From the NCBI RefSeq assembly GCF_963576545.1, contig NC_083638.1:6560659-6624658 (forward strand): DNA of 64,000 nt, given 5' to 3'. Position 1 is the first letter of the stretch, and each line of letters opens with the position of its first letter. Made by a program: the position numbers and the translations under genes. Source of the DNA: Limanda limanda. Its lineage: Eukaryota > Chordata > Actinopteri > Pleuronectiformes > Pleuronectidae. The notes beneath the pieces were generated by a model, which saw only the letters and a list, made by a program, of their open reading frames with translations, did not search any database and was not told the origin of the DNA. This document shows, in pieces, positions 1-12,965 of this stretch.

Positions 1-2334
1 ACTCTTCTGCAGGGTCTTCATAAACTTTAATATTGTGGAATTATTAAGACAAATCACCAGGAGATGGAATTTTAAACTGACTCTGGGAGTTGATGTTAAT
101 CAACCGGCTAACAACACCTGAAAAAAAGATCTGCCAGCAATTGTTTCAATCAGCAAAATCCACAGTAACTCTGTTAGGATGAGAAGTTTATCTCTTCATA
201 AGATCTGATAGAAAAACATTCCCTTATATTTCAAGTTCTAATCTGCCACCATTGTCAAAACCTGCATATGTGCAGACAGGTGTTGTGACAGTAAGGTTTA
301 CATTGAATTAATATATATACTATACTGCTCTGTATATACACCAAGTATTTTAACACATGAAACATAATATATATTTATGTATAGTGTACATATATATCAG
401 CATAAACATTGATTATGTGTGTTTTCTTCTAAATGCATAAAGTAAATGTTATCATTCTTTGTAATAAAGGCTGATTGTTAAATACATTGGAGTGGTAGCT
501 ACGTATAGCAGCAGTAAAAATGTCTATTAAAAAACCTGGTGGCTGTATCCTCAATATTAGTTAAACAAATAATAATAGTAATACATTTTAATACTAGTAG
601 TGATATTTATAGTACGAGAGCAGCCATATAGCTGTGGATTTGCAAATAACATTAAATAAGTAATAATCTAAACTACAATACGCTTCACACTACTCCACCG
701 TTAGGTATCATTAGTATTAACGTCGTGGCTGATCTCTAGAGTCTGAAACCATAAAGCAGATTATTACTGAGACTGTGAAAACAGGGCTTGGTAACAGTTG
801 AAGGGAGATGATGTAAAACTGTGCTTAAAAATACATAAGGCTTTTTTTTTTAAAGACCAACTCAGAGTCAACACCGTGCCTATGATGGTAAATCTATGTC
901 TGGAGCAGATTTGTGTCATGCCTCATTTATTACAGACTCCTGCAATATCATTTTTATTTATGAATACAATATTTATTAAATGGAAGTTATATATTTTCCA
1001 GGAGCAAATAACAGGATTGTTGATTATCTCTTGTCATCAGTCAGAAAGTCATTTACTGCGAGAAACTTACAGCTGCAAGTTGGCACTGAGTTCTGCTGGC
1101 AGAGCAATTAAAAGAAAATGCTTTGCTGACAAACACTTCGAGCCAAAGGTTAAATAAAACAGTTTTGGCCTCAGAACGAAGCCGAAGACGCATAATCATC
1201 ACCGGGGAAGATGTTCTGTTTGATGGGGAGAGGGAGAATCAGCCCTTGAACCACAAACCTTAGTCCCCGGACTATCAATTACAACAACGTGATTTATGGC
1301 ATCTAAGAGTGGGCTCGGGTCAAGCAGAGCCAACGCCGAGCACTTACTGAAGAATGCATTTATGTGATGATAATTAATAACCCTGATAATGGTGGTTACG
1401 CTGTGATGGGGTTCACGGAGGCAACCTCCAAATTGTAGAGGTGAAGAGCATGAAACCAAACGCCCCACTGGCGTTTGGTTCAAGTATCTCTCTGCTGTCA
1501 GACATGCACTGTGCACAATGTTATGGATGTGAGAACACAAAGGTCCAAGTCAGCTGCTCGAGATATTTTACAGAACTTTCCCTGCGTGAGCCCTTGTGAA
1601 AACACGACGCAGACAAAGACGTCAACTTGGAAAGACGATGAGATAGGTTACTTTTTTGGCTGATTGGGCCTGATGCCAATGTTAATATGCTGAAAACAAA
1701 AAGCTGTCCACCCTTCACCTGAGTGTTCCGGCCATTCTCCTGTTGTTGTAAATGATCTGAACCCAGACAATCCCCGGCTACATTCCTCATATGTGATAGA
1801 AAACATGTTCTTGGAAACCTTTCCCACAGTCCATGTCTGACAACAATTAATAAAAGATGACATTCAACACACTTCAACTTACATTTCAGACACATGTTTG
1901 CATTTTTTCAGGTCTCAAATATGACTGTAAACTGTTTCCCTGGTCTGCAGACATGTACTGGATGGTTCTTGAAAAACGATTGGTGCCTTTTTTAAATTTG
2001 CCAGACAATGAATAGCTTTAGCACTTTTGTAGTTTAGTCACAATCACATCAGTTAAGCTATAGCAAACAACTCACTACATACAGAAAAGACAAATGAAAT
2101 GAAACAGTAAAAAGTTTTGTCTTCTTCACAGACGTTGACCCACGCACTGTTCTCACCCACAAAGTTTGTTCAGTGGCTGCACTGACCAGCTATTGTTGAA
2201 AAGCACTGGAGCCATTATTTCCTGTTGCTCTAATGATGCAGGGAGATAAAAGGTATTATCAGTGAGACTGTTGTTACCATCATCAGTGGGCAGACACACA
2301 GGGATAATTGACAGGACTGATTCCGAAAGGGAAG
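1..2334. other. non-coding stretch, no gene recognised
   Basis: AT-rich DNA with alternating TA tracts around 310-400. The open frames here (up to about 124 codons) resemble no family I know and overlap on both strands. The only structure seen is a perfect 11-bp hairpin at 1454-1480. Confidence 0.6.
1454..1480. repeat. perfect 11-bp hairpin
   Basis: AACCAAACGCC at 1454-1464 pairs with GGCGTTTGGTT at 1470-1480 across the 5-base loop CCACT. No T-run or neighbouring gene suggests a role. Confidence 0.7.
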
Positions 2335-2516
2335 ACATCCTAATCGCCACCTGGTGGCTGGCTGCAGTATAGGTCATAAACCCTGCCTCCTCCATGTTAG
2401 CAGATGGGACATGGGCAAAGTCTAAAACATGATTTCTGTCATTTTAAGTAGTTCAAAATATGTTCAGGAAGTGAACACACATGGTCCATCTTTATATACA
2501 GTCTATAGACATACAG
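2335..2516 (-). repeat. dispersed teleost repeat, copy 1
   Basis: The string GGTGGCTGGCTGCAGTATAG, then a 'cataaaccctgcctcctcc' stretch and 'catgttag', recurs at 62.9-63.0 kb and in reverse complement at 3.6 kb. A second block (2461-2516) holds 'ccatctttatatacagtc', a motif I associate with the same fish repeat. It looks like a short non-autonomous interspersed repeat; I do not know the family name. Confidence 0.55.
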
Positions 2517-3615
2517 TCTATTTTCACTTCTCTCTAGTGCTCACTGATGTGGTTACACTTTAGAGAAGTGCAGCTTTTAATGGGTCTCAGAGAAGATGAT
2601 TCATTTATATGTATTTCATCATCTGGTGAGAAGGCAGTGGAACTTTAATCAGTCTTGAAAACTACTTGGCTACACAATTTTTTCGGGAACTGCTCAAGAC
2701 AGATAAGGCTGAAGATGGGGTCTGAGCATTGAGCTTGAAACCTTCAGTACAGAGCAAGCTATCACCAACTGCTAATCTGTGTATCTCATAATATAAATAT
2801 ATGTATATATATGTATAAGGGACCAGTCAAGTGTCTGGAAACTCCTGGTTTGTCATTGGAATGGAAACAAGTCTTAACGAGTCACCTCACAGTGATCTGA
2901 TGCCCTGATGATCGCACAGTTTACAATTTCCCCGAGTTAATGATCGGAGCAGCAGGATCATCTGTCAGGGCAGAAGCTACCAAGTGATCAACATGAGTGA
3001 ACGATAAAAACCTGGAGAGGTGAATTAAAAAAAATTTATCTGAGTTCAAATCGTCAGATTGTTGAATGTTCCCTGGATGGAGCCATAATATGCACAGCTG
3101 GGTGAAGTCATTAGCCATTGTGGGGAGGACGTGCAAAACCAAAAAGAGGAAGGTTGTGTGGGAAGTTCATTAAAGATGTGAAAGCACACTGTGTGCTCAG
3201 GATGTGTAATGACTGCTGTAAAAAAAGAATCGAATCACAATACACTGGTGAACAAAGGAGGAAATGACTGCTCCCTTTTAGAGACAGACAATAAGAAGGC
3301 TCCAGTTTCTAATTCAAACAAAGAAAAACGAACTTGTTCAGGACATAAAATATTCACCCACATCTTAAAATGATGTCTCTGAATATGGGTTTAGCTGAGT
3401 CTTCCCAGTAGTGGTTTTGGTGATACACACAACAGCGAGTTAGTGTCAGCTGTCAATTTTAACGTTATAATATGTTATTATTGCATCAAGTTAGTAGTTT
3501 AAACCAAACTTATCGGAAACATCAACAGTGAAACTTATAACAGAGTGATGAGAAATACCTAAAATGACAGAAACCGTCTTTGAGAAAAGATTAATGTGGA
3601 CTTTGACTTGTACGG
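2517..3615. other. non-coding stretch
   Basis: No recognisable gene. It contains a short ATATATGTATATATATG tract near 2800. The open frames of 60-73 codons look random. Confidence 0.55.
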
Positions 3616-3690
3616 TCTATACTGCAGCCACCAGGGGGCGAACAAGAAGATTTGGTTTCACTTTTAGAAAAATGCCATGTCCATCTTTTA
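3616..3690 (+). repeat. dispersed teleost repeat, copy 2 (partial)
   Basis: It carries 'tctatactgcagccaccag' then 'ggggcgaa', 'tttggtttcacttttag' and 'catgtccatctttt', in the same order as the reverse complement of the copies at 2.3 and 62.9 kb. It is degenerate and truncated. Confidence 0.5.
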
Positions 3691-5884
3691 AATAAGTCAA
3701 TGGACCTAAAAGGAAAAGCGCTATGTCACAAATAAGACTTTCAGAAAGTGTTGTTAATAACTTTGTTCTTATCTTTAATTATTCAAGAGGAAAAAAAGGT
3801 GGTGAGAGACCATGATGCACCACATCACAGCCCGTAGGATGCCGATGACCTATGACATTCAAATTAAATTTTTAAAAAGTTATGCTCACATGACTAAACA
3901 ATTAAATCAAGTCTGACACATGCATTTCTTTCTTCATTTCTATTAGTGTGCAGTGTGAAGGTTGTGACTGTGGTATAATTCCAGTGTCCTCACCAATTTT
4001 CTTTTTTCAATAGTTTGTCTCTCGAGCATTTTGTGTTTTTATTGGTGTTAACGGTTTAAGCGACATTTAAACCTCTAGCTTTAAAATATAATAACTTTAT
4101 CTATTACCTTTCCAAACAGCTTGTATTTCTTAATCTCAGACTACAAACTGTATCTGTATTTTCAATTACACTTCTTGCAGAGACGAGCAAAATAATCTGG
4201 GGGGAAGCAAAATGTAAGGTCATTGAGTTCTGCTTGATTATATCAATTAAAATGACATCTTTGCTTAGTTCAGGAATCATGAATGTGAGGTAACGCTCTT
4301 GTTAAAAATTAATCTTTCAATGAATGAATGAAACTTCTCTTTTTAAACCTCACCTCCTCCACACCATTCACTCTTGTTTTGTCCCTGGATGATTCTTCTT
4401 CCGGCCTCAAGAAAATCATCAACCTCCAAACAAAGTCAGAAAACAGTTTCTTATTGCTTTCAAATCCCTTCCCTTAAATAACCCTGATCCAAGGTCCCAT
4501 CCCAATCTGCTGCTCTTTCCTCTGTTGGTTCCCTGGAAAGTTAATTCCAAACGCAGCAGAGGCCAAAAAAACTGTCCTCATAAAATCTAATGCCCAATGT
4601 AATATGTGACTGTGTCCCTCTCAGTGTCAGTCGGATCAGCCTGGTGAAATCAGGCTTCACTTCAGCCCTATCTCCTTAAATCTACTCAGATTTGCTGAAT
4701 GTGTTTCGCCACATACTGTAAGCTTTGCAGGGAATTTCCCTGCAGTCAGGTTTATGTAAATTTTCAATGTTTCTTTATTTAAGGAAAGAATTATGCATTT
4801 GTACTGTGTGTACTCCCATCTGAACCATTATGACTAATTGGAGCATGGAGTGTACAGACAGCGGTGGACTAGACCTTCATCACCAGGGAATAGTCATGGT
4901 TTGGTTACTTTTTGGCAAAAAATTACTTGGTAGAGTTAGGAAAAGTGTGTATTTTATTGAAATAAGTACTTCCATAAGATCCCAGGATTGTTTGTCATGG
5001 TCACCATGATAATTACGTGGTTATGCGTGTGGAGACAGAAGAGACAACATATTGATTTCAGATGGTAAATGAACATCTGTCCTGTGTTTTGTTGACTCAT
5101 GCTTGGGCCACACTGGCTGTGGTTGCCGTTCACAGGCGTCATACATCTATCCATCATCCAAAACCCCTCCTCCTAATGAGGACAACATTACCCAACTAGA
5201 TCTTTTGCTTCTCCCATAAAAACAACTGATACAAGACAGTTTCTACCAGTTAGATGTTGGTGGTCAGAATAGATAGTGGACGTAACAAGCCCCTAGTATT
5301 TAACCAAGCTTCATTATCCAAATGTTTTGAGAGCAGAATCAAAACCATAAAACCCCTTTACCAGCAGTTATTTGCATATTTCTGAATTTAAAATTCACCA
5401 TTACATTGATAACTATCTCATCTATATTACATGCCCTTTCTCGCTAAGTGTATTTACTGTTGCTTGTAGCTCAGTGGCCATTCTAAGCCTGTCTGTTTGG
5501 AGTGGACCATTTACTTGGTCGGTGTTGTTGCAGGTTTGTTGAACAGCAACAGTGAAAAGCAGTTTTCCGAGCTGCACTCAGAAAAGAGCTGCTGAGGAGT
5601 CGGTCCACAGAGAAGAGTCATGACCCGCTGATGTTTGGATGTTTTGTTGAGAATGTGCAGTTGTCATGTGACCTTTATGAATCCCAGCCCTCCTTGCTAT
5701 AGAATGCTTTCCACCTATTCATCAAAGTCTTATTCAAAGTGAAACATTTTTCATGTCAAAATAACCTCTGTACTTCTTTGGGCGCCTGGCAACACTCCCA
5801 CCAAGTTTGAAAAGGATCGGATGAATCGTATTTTCGAGAAAGGTAAATTAAATTCTGTCTTTTACAGTTTAACTCTATTTGCAC
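3691..5884. other. non-coding stretch
   Basis: AT-rich with no recognisable gene. Around 5780-5850 there is a faint match ('ccaccaagtttgaaaaggatcgg') to the repeat type better seen at 39.7 and 55.9 kb. Confidence 0.5.
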
Positions 5885-6026
5885 ACTGTGGTTCGGTTTA
5901 TTTTGCTAGTTTCTTGTAGTCTGTTGTTAATTGTGTTGTCTTTCTGTGGAAGTTCACTGAGAGCAATTACACCAGGGTCAAATTCCAAGTGAACATGTAC
6001 ATGGGAAATAAAGCTGATTCTGATTC
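5885..6026 (+). repeat. LINE 3'-tail-like relic ending in AATAAAGCTGATTCTGATTC
   Basis: A 'gtcaaattccaagtg ... gggaaataaagctgattctgattc' arrangement resembles the 3' end of a common fish non-LTR element with a short GATTCT tail. No coding part remains. Confidence 0.45.
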
Positions 6027-6349
6027 ATACACATAGAGGTTTCTAGTATTAGCTGGTTGCTAGTGGACATTGAAACATGACAGAAGGATGAATATTACAT
6101 TATAGGTCATTTCTAGATCTGAAATACTAAATGACTTTAAGATTAATGTGACCTCTAAAAAAACACAGGTAGAAGTAAATGGCACAGTAGGACAGAGATG
6201 TTCTTGTGCAGGTTGCTAATGTAGTCTTATATTAGCACTCTCACTTCTCAGGAGAGGAGCCTGTTAGAGACCATGAGCCAACTCTAATCAGGATGAACAA
6301 CTGGTCGGACACAGACACGGTTTCTAGATGAATCCTCGGCTGCAAGAAT

Positions 6350-6361
6350 CCCCCCCCCCCC
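6350..6361 (+). repeat. poly(C) run, 12 C
   Basis: Twelve consecutive C. Similar C or G runs occur at 9700-9716, 14926-14945, 19523-19540 and 20182-20193. Their lengths are likely polymorphic or miscounted. Confidence 0.85.
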
Positions 6362-6617
6362 TCCAGGGCAGCAGATCTGATATCATCTCACACGAGAATA
6401 TGTTAAATTTAGAAAAGGGCAGAGTGTTATTACAGCACTCGTCTGCTGTTCACAGATTTTCTACACCCACCATCATAGGATGTCAATTTTTTAGGCTCTC
6501 TAATGCTGCTATACCATAAAATCTCTGTGAGTTCTTCAACACACCCACTGGCCCTGATAGTGAGGACTGGAAGTTGCCAAGGTCGAGTCACATTCGATTT
6601 GAAATTAATTTTAAAAA

Positions 6618-6915
6618 GTTCTGGGTTGAAACCCTTTTGGCCAATCAGGGCCTTTCCCTGTGGAGTTTGCATGTTCTTCCTATGGCTGCGTGGGTGTTCT
6701 CCACGATCTCTGGCTCTGGCTTCCTCCCACAGTCTAAAGTCATTATAGTTTAATTGGAGATTCTAAATTGCCTGTGAGCGTGAATGGTTGTTGTCAGTAT
6801 GTCAGCCATGCAAATCACCGGTTACCTGCCAAGAGTGAACCCCCCCTTTGCCTATTGTCAGATGGAGTTCGCTCCAGCTCCCACATGACCATCAACAGAT
6901 AAAGGACAAATGGAT
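6618..6915 (+). repeat. SINE-like dispersed repeat, degenerate copy
   Basis: The order 'gtggagtttgcatgttct', 'gcgtgggtgttctcca', 'cttcctcccacagtctaaag', 'aattggagattctaaattgc', 'gtgagcgtgaatgg' and 'agttcgctccagctcccac' matches a high-copy fish repeat. It has a weak 'gggttgaaaccc' head that may be a decayed tRNA B box. A shorter copy lies at 59.09-59.25 kb. Confidence 0.6.
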
Positions 6916-9369
6916 GAAGCACGGTTCTCTACCTTTCTTCACACGTTTTATCTGTAAACTGTCTTCCTCTCATTTGGACACAATAGCAGTAATTCAATCA
7001 TCAGAACTCCTACTTTACTGTTAACCTCATCTAATCTCTTTGCATCTGAGCCATTGTTCTGCCCCACCGCAGCGAGCGGTTTATTCAATTCAGAACCTGT
7101 GTATAATTGTCTCAGTGTGAGTAATCTAATGACGGCTGTGAAGATTTCCTGCCGGCAGCTGTTGGAAGCAGGCGACAATAATAACAAAGTAATAGCTGGT
7201 GGTCGAGGAAAAGACCCAACGGAGGTGTAATGTGCTTGCAGGCCTAGTTCAACATTTACTTCACATCCCGTTAACAATATAAGTGTTAAATAACAAATAA
7301 TACAACAAATTGTACATTATGAATATGATGCTTCTAACTGAATTGGAGAGGAGAGAAGTTTTGCCCTTAAGGTTGCTGTTAAATCTTAAAAGTGCCTGGA
7401 AAAGCAACACAAAAGAAAGAAGTGGTGTTTGACAAAAGGTAAAACAGGAATCTCAGATTGAACCGCACCGCTTGGGGGTCAAAGATAAAACCCATTCAAT
7501 CCAGTGACTCATAGTGAAACCAGTCGTGGACACGAGGGCAGGACGCTGGGTCCGGATGTCAATGAGCCAAAGAGGGAAAAGACCAGTGGGCAGAAACCTC
7601 GAGAGTAAAACGGCCTCGGGCCACTGTAAAGAGGGAACGGTAAAAACCCATCTCGAAAACAGCAGATGATGGGCTGAAAGGAAAGAGCTGAGAGCCGAGC
7701 GGATAAGATGAAGCATGTCGGAGGATGTCATCCAGTATATGACTCAGGAGAAGAAAGGTTCGGAGTTCTCAAAACACAAAGAGGCAGCGTCAGAACCAAA
7801 GTGGAGAAAAGCGACAGCCGACAGTTGTAGAGAAGAAGAGAGAGACGTCTCAAAACAAAGCATCAGAGAGGAAGATCAGACGCATCAGAATCCAAGTGTC
7901 AATAAACTACAAGCACACAAAGGATCATTTGATAGAACTGACGAGAAAGAAATCTTTGAGGGGAAATTAAAAAAATAAGAGCACAAAGAAGAAATGGGTA
8001 TGACAGCATTTTAAAAGAACTCCTTTAAATATGTAGAGCGACTGTAAAGGATGGGGTTGTTTTTTCTCCTTTTTATTATTAACGGCAATTCCCCTGAAGA
8101 TTCTAAAAAACAACGATGACACTCCGCTTCCAAAAGAGCTGCCTGTGAAGCCAACGCTTGGTTTTGACTACACCCCCCCGTGCTTATTCCACAAACTTTT
8201 AAAATTATGTTGCTTCTTTGTCCCATTACAAACCGCCAGAGTGGTTTGAATTCGGTCAGTCCCAAACTAAAACCTCCAGACAGAGAACTTCTTGTCCTAA
8301 CTTCAACCCCGGCCTCTGCCTTTGTCAACCTCTGCTCTCAGGGATTGAAAATCTACGCACACATCTACATCAACAAGTTATTTCAGAATCCAGGCGGGGG
8401 GGAAATGGTCGAAAGGAACCATTTTGTACGACATATTGTCCGAGCACAAGAGAAGGCGAGAGCACTGAGGTCTGGCCCTGGCAAGCTGTTCCTCTGCCGC
8501 TCTAACAGCTCGTCTGTCAAGCCGCTGCCGCTCTATCACGGCTTCTCTGACACAGTTTGACTATTTCTCTGCTCATTTTCTGCCACTGTTGGACCTTCAC
8601 GGAAATGCAGCTTCTCCTAACCACTAATTACACATTGTCTGGTATTGGGCTAAGCAATTCTGTACGACATACGGTCATTCATAGACGGAGTGCGCCTGAC
8701 ATTGACATGTTGTTAAATCATCAGATCCTGGTCTTTCCATTAGGATGGAGAAAATTGAAGAAACAGCTTCAATTCGTTCATTTTGTTGACACTCTAATAT
8801 CATTATGATATCATTATATTGTCTCATGCCCTTCGTTTTCCTTCTCAATTATTTTATTTATTTTCACAAACTGAACTATTATGAATCGAACCATGGTTCA
8901 GTTTGATTTGGACAGAGACCACCTTCCATATCTGTTATTTTGCGAAATGGAGAAGTCTGCCAGTCCAGACTGAAAACACCCTGACTTATGCCACATCTCG
9001 TATTATTTACATCACATGTTCTCCATTTTAATTTGTGTGTGTCAGTGAAAGCTGATGTGAATTTGTGATTCTGAAAATTGCTTTTCGGTTCCAAACAGGA
9101 GACTGTTAATTATTTTTAATATTCCAGCCCCAATTCAAATTTAATCAAGAGAAAGCTTTCAGTTTTTGGCAACATTCGGGCACTTAGGAACGGCCCATAC
9201 TGGTAATCACATTGCTTCTCGGCCAATCAGAGCTACATGGTCCTAATGGTGATGAAAGACAGACACTGTGGTTGCTGATTTCTGCTGCATGTGTCATAAC
9301 TGGCGGCTTCTCTCGTGAAATTTATGTCAATGTCTCTTTGGCAAAGTATTTGACAAGCAAGCAGGAGGA
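6916..9369. other. non-coding stretch, no gene recognised
   Basis: The longest frames (up to 126 codons) overlap in several phases and both strands and match nothing I know. One Lys/Glu-rich frame (7715-7978, plus) has biased composition but no motif, and was not accepted. Confidence 0.5.
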
Positions 9370-10080
9370 GATGAAACTGTATTGATCCCACAAGAGAAAT
9401 TCACTTCAGCTCAAAAGTAAGAATATAAAAGATGGAGCGTAAAGGATCAATAAAAAATACATGTATCACATATGATATATGTATTTTCACATGACCAGTG
9501 GCATTAACACCCACGTGGTTTGGAACATTGCATTACAACACTGCACTGGAAATGTGACAATTGCACAAAAAGAAAATGTGAAAAAAAAGAGTAAGAAATC
9601 TAATTTAACATTGCTGAAGACAAGGATGAATGAGTTACAAGTGGTGGGTGATGGAGGCAATTTGTTAGCAGTGTGTTGCTGAAGGAGTTGCTCAAGGCGC
9701 CCCCCCCCCCCCCCCCGCCCCCCACCCGGTTTAATGCAGGCGATAAGAAGAGTTGTCTAAGATTGACGACAGCTTGGCCACCGCCCTCCTCTCCACCAGC
9801 TCCTCTGTGGAGTCTGCAGATCAGTCCAGCACCGAGCAAACCTCTTAACCAGTTTATTGAGTCGTTTCTGTGCCCCCCCACTCCCCTCACACCACTCTGT
9901 AGAAGATTGCTGATGCCAACACAGAGTTATAAAAATGTACTTTACAATGTCCTGCACACTTCACAGGGACTTACGTCTTCTCAGCATAATGTAGTCGGTG
10001 TCGAACACCCGGGTATTTGTGTGTCTGTCTGTTACCATCGGGGGAACTGGGAGTCCTGTGCACATCAGATATAACACAGG
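9370..10080 (-). mobile_element. non-LTR retrotransposon (LINE) 3' fragment
   Basis: Read on the minus strand, 9757-9957 contains the peptide KRLNKLVKR, typical of the C-terminal end of fish jockey/Rex-like LINE reverse transcriptases. A stretch resembling the family's Ser/Arg-rich C-terminus follows in another frame (9600-9700). The 3' end at 9381-9410 reads 'aatttctcttgtgggatcaa', a common LINE 3' terminus. The frame is broken by shifts and by a 17-C run at 9700-9716. This is a 5'-truncated, inactive copy. The exact clade is uncertain. Confidence 0.65.
9700..9716 (+). repeat. poly(C) run, 17 C
   Basis: It sits inside the LINE fragment and shifts the reading frame. Length error is possible. 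Confidence 0.85.
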
Positions 10081-10200
10081 TAACTGTCACGTCCAGAATA
10101 AATTGGGATCTCAGGAACTTCATGGACTGGTGTGAGGCCAATTAACCTTCCCATAAGTACCAGCACAACAAAGGACGGTGACAGACACACAAATACCTGG
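10009..10200. repeat. inverted repeat, ~22-bp arms, ~147-bp spacer
   Basis: CCGGGTATTTGTGTGTCTGTC at about 10009-10029 is nearly the reverse complement of GACAGACACACAAATACCTGG at 10180-10200. The left arm lies where the LINE coding part fades out. Confidence 0.65.
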
Positions 10201-12694
10201 TTACTTTCCCAGTGTCTTCGCTGGACGACCCATGATTGTTTTCCATCCACTCCAGACCTCAATTGGATTGTTCTCTGCTAAGCTCTCTACCATCTGTCTC
10301 CTGTATCTGACCTTGCCGTCCTTTATTTTCTTAGGTTCCTCTTTGTGCCGTCCTCAGCTCCTCTTTGTCCCCCGGATCTGAAAAAGCCTCTTCTTTCTAT
10401 TCTACGCTTTGGTTGAGAATGTTCACAGCAGCTCACCATTCAACATGTTACCATTAAGCTTGTAGCATTGAGTAATTTAAATGCAGCACTTGACTAAGAT
10501 CTTACCGCAAGTGTGATAAAGAAAGAAAGATGATGCATGAAGCAGTGTGACTCCTCACATGAGTGATAACAAGTCTGCAGAACTGGTCTACAGGTTTTTA
10601 ATTCTTTGCAATCTCTTCATTGCTAAATAAAGATTTGGTTATTCAATAGAGTTCAGCCTTCTGCAGATTTCAAAAACTCTATGAATATGAACTGGAAAAA
10701 CTCAAACTGCCAATTCAATGCAGAACAGAGAACTGGCCAGATTTACAGATTTGAAGAAGGTGTATATGTGTATAACAACCATAGGAAGACCAATTATTAA
10801 ACGTTGGCCAGGTGGTTAATTCCACAAAAGAAAGATGGAGTTTTGTATTAAGCAGGAACTTTACTCTTTCAACCACAATGAAAGTCCCAGAAAATGTCAC
10901 AGTGCAAAAAGCCTTTCAGATAAGATTTGTGCAGCTGCAGTACATGTTCTGATAATAGACTGTGGTCCAGTTATAGCTGCTCTGGGAACTACACAATCAC
11001 TTGACCTGATTTGAATATCTACATCTGACTGACGCTGCACTTTTCATCCCCCAACCAGAAATGCAGAGTAAGAATCCCTTTAGAAAGTCGACACACCACA
11101 AAGCCAAAGTTAGCGTCTTTGACCCTTACTGCACTTTCCCAACTCAAACTAATGGGGGAGACTGTCGGCAGCTGGATGACAAAATAATGACAAGACGTTG
11201 ACAAAGGTCAAACATGAAGAAGAAGAGACAGAGAAGAGATGGGAGCACGACAGGGTGTTTTAAATGAGACAGGACGGCAGGATCACATCGGTGAATTGGT
11301 TTGTGGGCCGGTTGGTCGTTAATGGCCGAAGGATTCAAAGTCCCACCTCACACAGGCGCTTGCTGCTAGGATACGACTTCCAGTGTGCAGTGACAGGCGT
11401 CAGATTAGAGCAGAAAATCTATTATTATGGCTGCTGCTGTGTATTTGAAGGGATACCATCAGCTGGCTCTTCCCCTTTTTTAGATGGACGGCTAGGTGCT
11501 CGCTATCTGGGACTTTTTCCTGGGTGTAGATTACACTAAGTCCAACTTCATGAGCTAAAAATTGGTTCCTGGAAGGCATCAGGTCTTTTCCACCTCCTCC
11601 CCAGACCCCAAAAAATGATCCATGCCTTCGTTTTACAATGAATTCCCACTAGTAGATATTTTAATATCTCCATTACCTTAGAACATTGTCCTGGAGGTTG
11701 ATATGAATCTGCAATTAAACCATCAATCCTCATTTGTTAGCCGTGTTCTGCTGTATATCTCTCCCTGATTGGAACTTCAGCCTGAAGCTGACTCTGCATC
11801 TCAGCCGGCGTCACACACGCTGAACTGCTGTTCGCCTGCCTAACTCTAAATAATGCGCCGTCACTCGTGTCTTTAAACAAACCTCGGAACAGTTTCTGGG
11901 GGCTCGACCTCTCTGGCAAGCGAACAAATCCAACTTGCTTGGTTACAAGTTCAGTTAAAGTGTGAAATTGAATAAGTTGAGAACAGCACACACGACCACT
12001 CACATAAATAAAGTGGAATTTCTTGGCACAGCAAATGCAAATGTACAGAAGCTGACCTTTAACCATCCCTCACAGCAAACAGCCATGAAATAGGTATTAA
12101 ACAGATTAACTTTGACAGTCAAGCCAAGTGGAGGTTTTTTAAGTTTTTAAAAGATATTGCATATTTAACCAGGACGCCTGAGAGGTAATTGCAGATTTCA
12201 TCTTGAGGGACAAGAGGTTTCTCTTTTTATAGATTTACAGTTTAACTTGTAATTAATAATGACAGAATCTTTTCAGCTTTGACAATTACATTGTAATTAA
12301 AGAGATTATAAAAAAAAAATTCAATTATTTTAAATGGTGCTGAAAACTTTGGATGTATTTATGTAACATGTCCCTCATAATTAAATCCAGTGAAATGTAC
12401 TTATAATTGACTTGAAGAGATTTAAATGAATAACAAAATCCACTTTAAAAAGTATGAAAATATAATATTTACAGTAATGATCTCTTCATAAAAATGATAG
12501 CTATCACTGTGAGATTTATTTATTACCTTGTCAAATAGTCCAAACCCAGAAAACCATGATTAAGATCGTTGTTGTGTTTAAATCTAGGACAGAGTTGTGA
12601 ATTGAGCGATGAATCTGATGAGCTCCACCTGGATTTTACACAGTGAGTCTGTTTATGTCTATTTATAAACCGGGAGGTCTGTTCACATAGATAT
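10201..12694. other. non-coding stretch, no gene recognised
   Basis: Frames up to 109 codons were seen on both strands. None has a familiar domain. Confidence 0.5.
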
Positions 12695-12965
12695 GGGCGG
12701 CTGTGGCTGAGGGGTAGAGTGGTCGTCCTCCAACCTGAAGGTCGGTGGTTCGATCCCCAGTCTGAACCATCTGCATGCCGAAGTGTCCTTGGGCGAGATG
12801 CTGAACCCTCAATAGCCCCCCATAGAATAACAAAGTGCTGCAAGTAGATGCACTGTATGAATGTGTGTGTGAATGGGTGAATGTGAAACTGTACTGTAAA
12901 GCGCTTTGAGTGGTCATCAAGACTAGAAAAGCGCTATATAAATACAAATCCATTTACCATTTACC
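12695..12965 (+). mobile_element. tRNA-derived SINE
   Basis: The head carries a Pol III A-box-like 'tggctgaggggtagagtgg' from about 12704 and a perfect B box GGTTCGATCCC at 12747-12757. A unique body follows ('ctgcatgccgaagtgtcctt', 'aatgtgtgtgtgaatggg'). The conserved tail reads 'aaagcgctttgagtggtc ... gcgctatataaatac' and ends in repeated CCATTTA. The layout is that of a common teleost SINE. No clear target duplication was found. Confidence 0.85.
12747..12757 (+). promoter_or_regulatory. Pol III internal B box of the SINE
   Basis: GGTTCGATCCC matches the GGTTCGANNCC consensus exactly. It lies about 45 bp after the A-box-like segment, a normal tRNA-promoter spacing. Confidence 0.75.

Noticed and set aside
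7715..7978. Lys/Glu-rich 87-codon frame
   Set aside because: Compositionally biased, no motif, no splice or promoter context.
9600..10074. Gly- or Pro-rich open frames on both strands
   Set aside because: Artefacts of the 17-C run within the LINE fragment.
12695..12780. Possible tRNA gene
   Set aside because: A and B boxes are present but the cloverleaf is not, and the sequence runs into a SINE body and tail.
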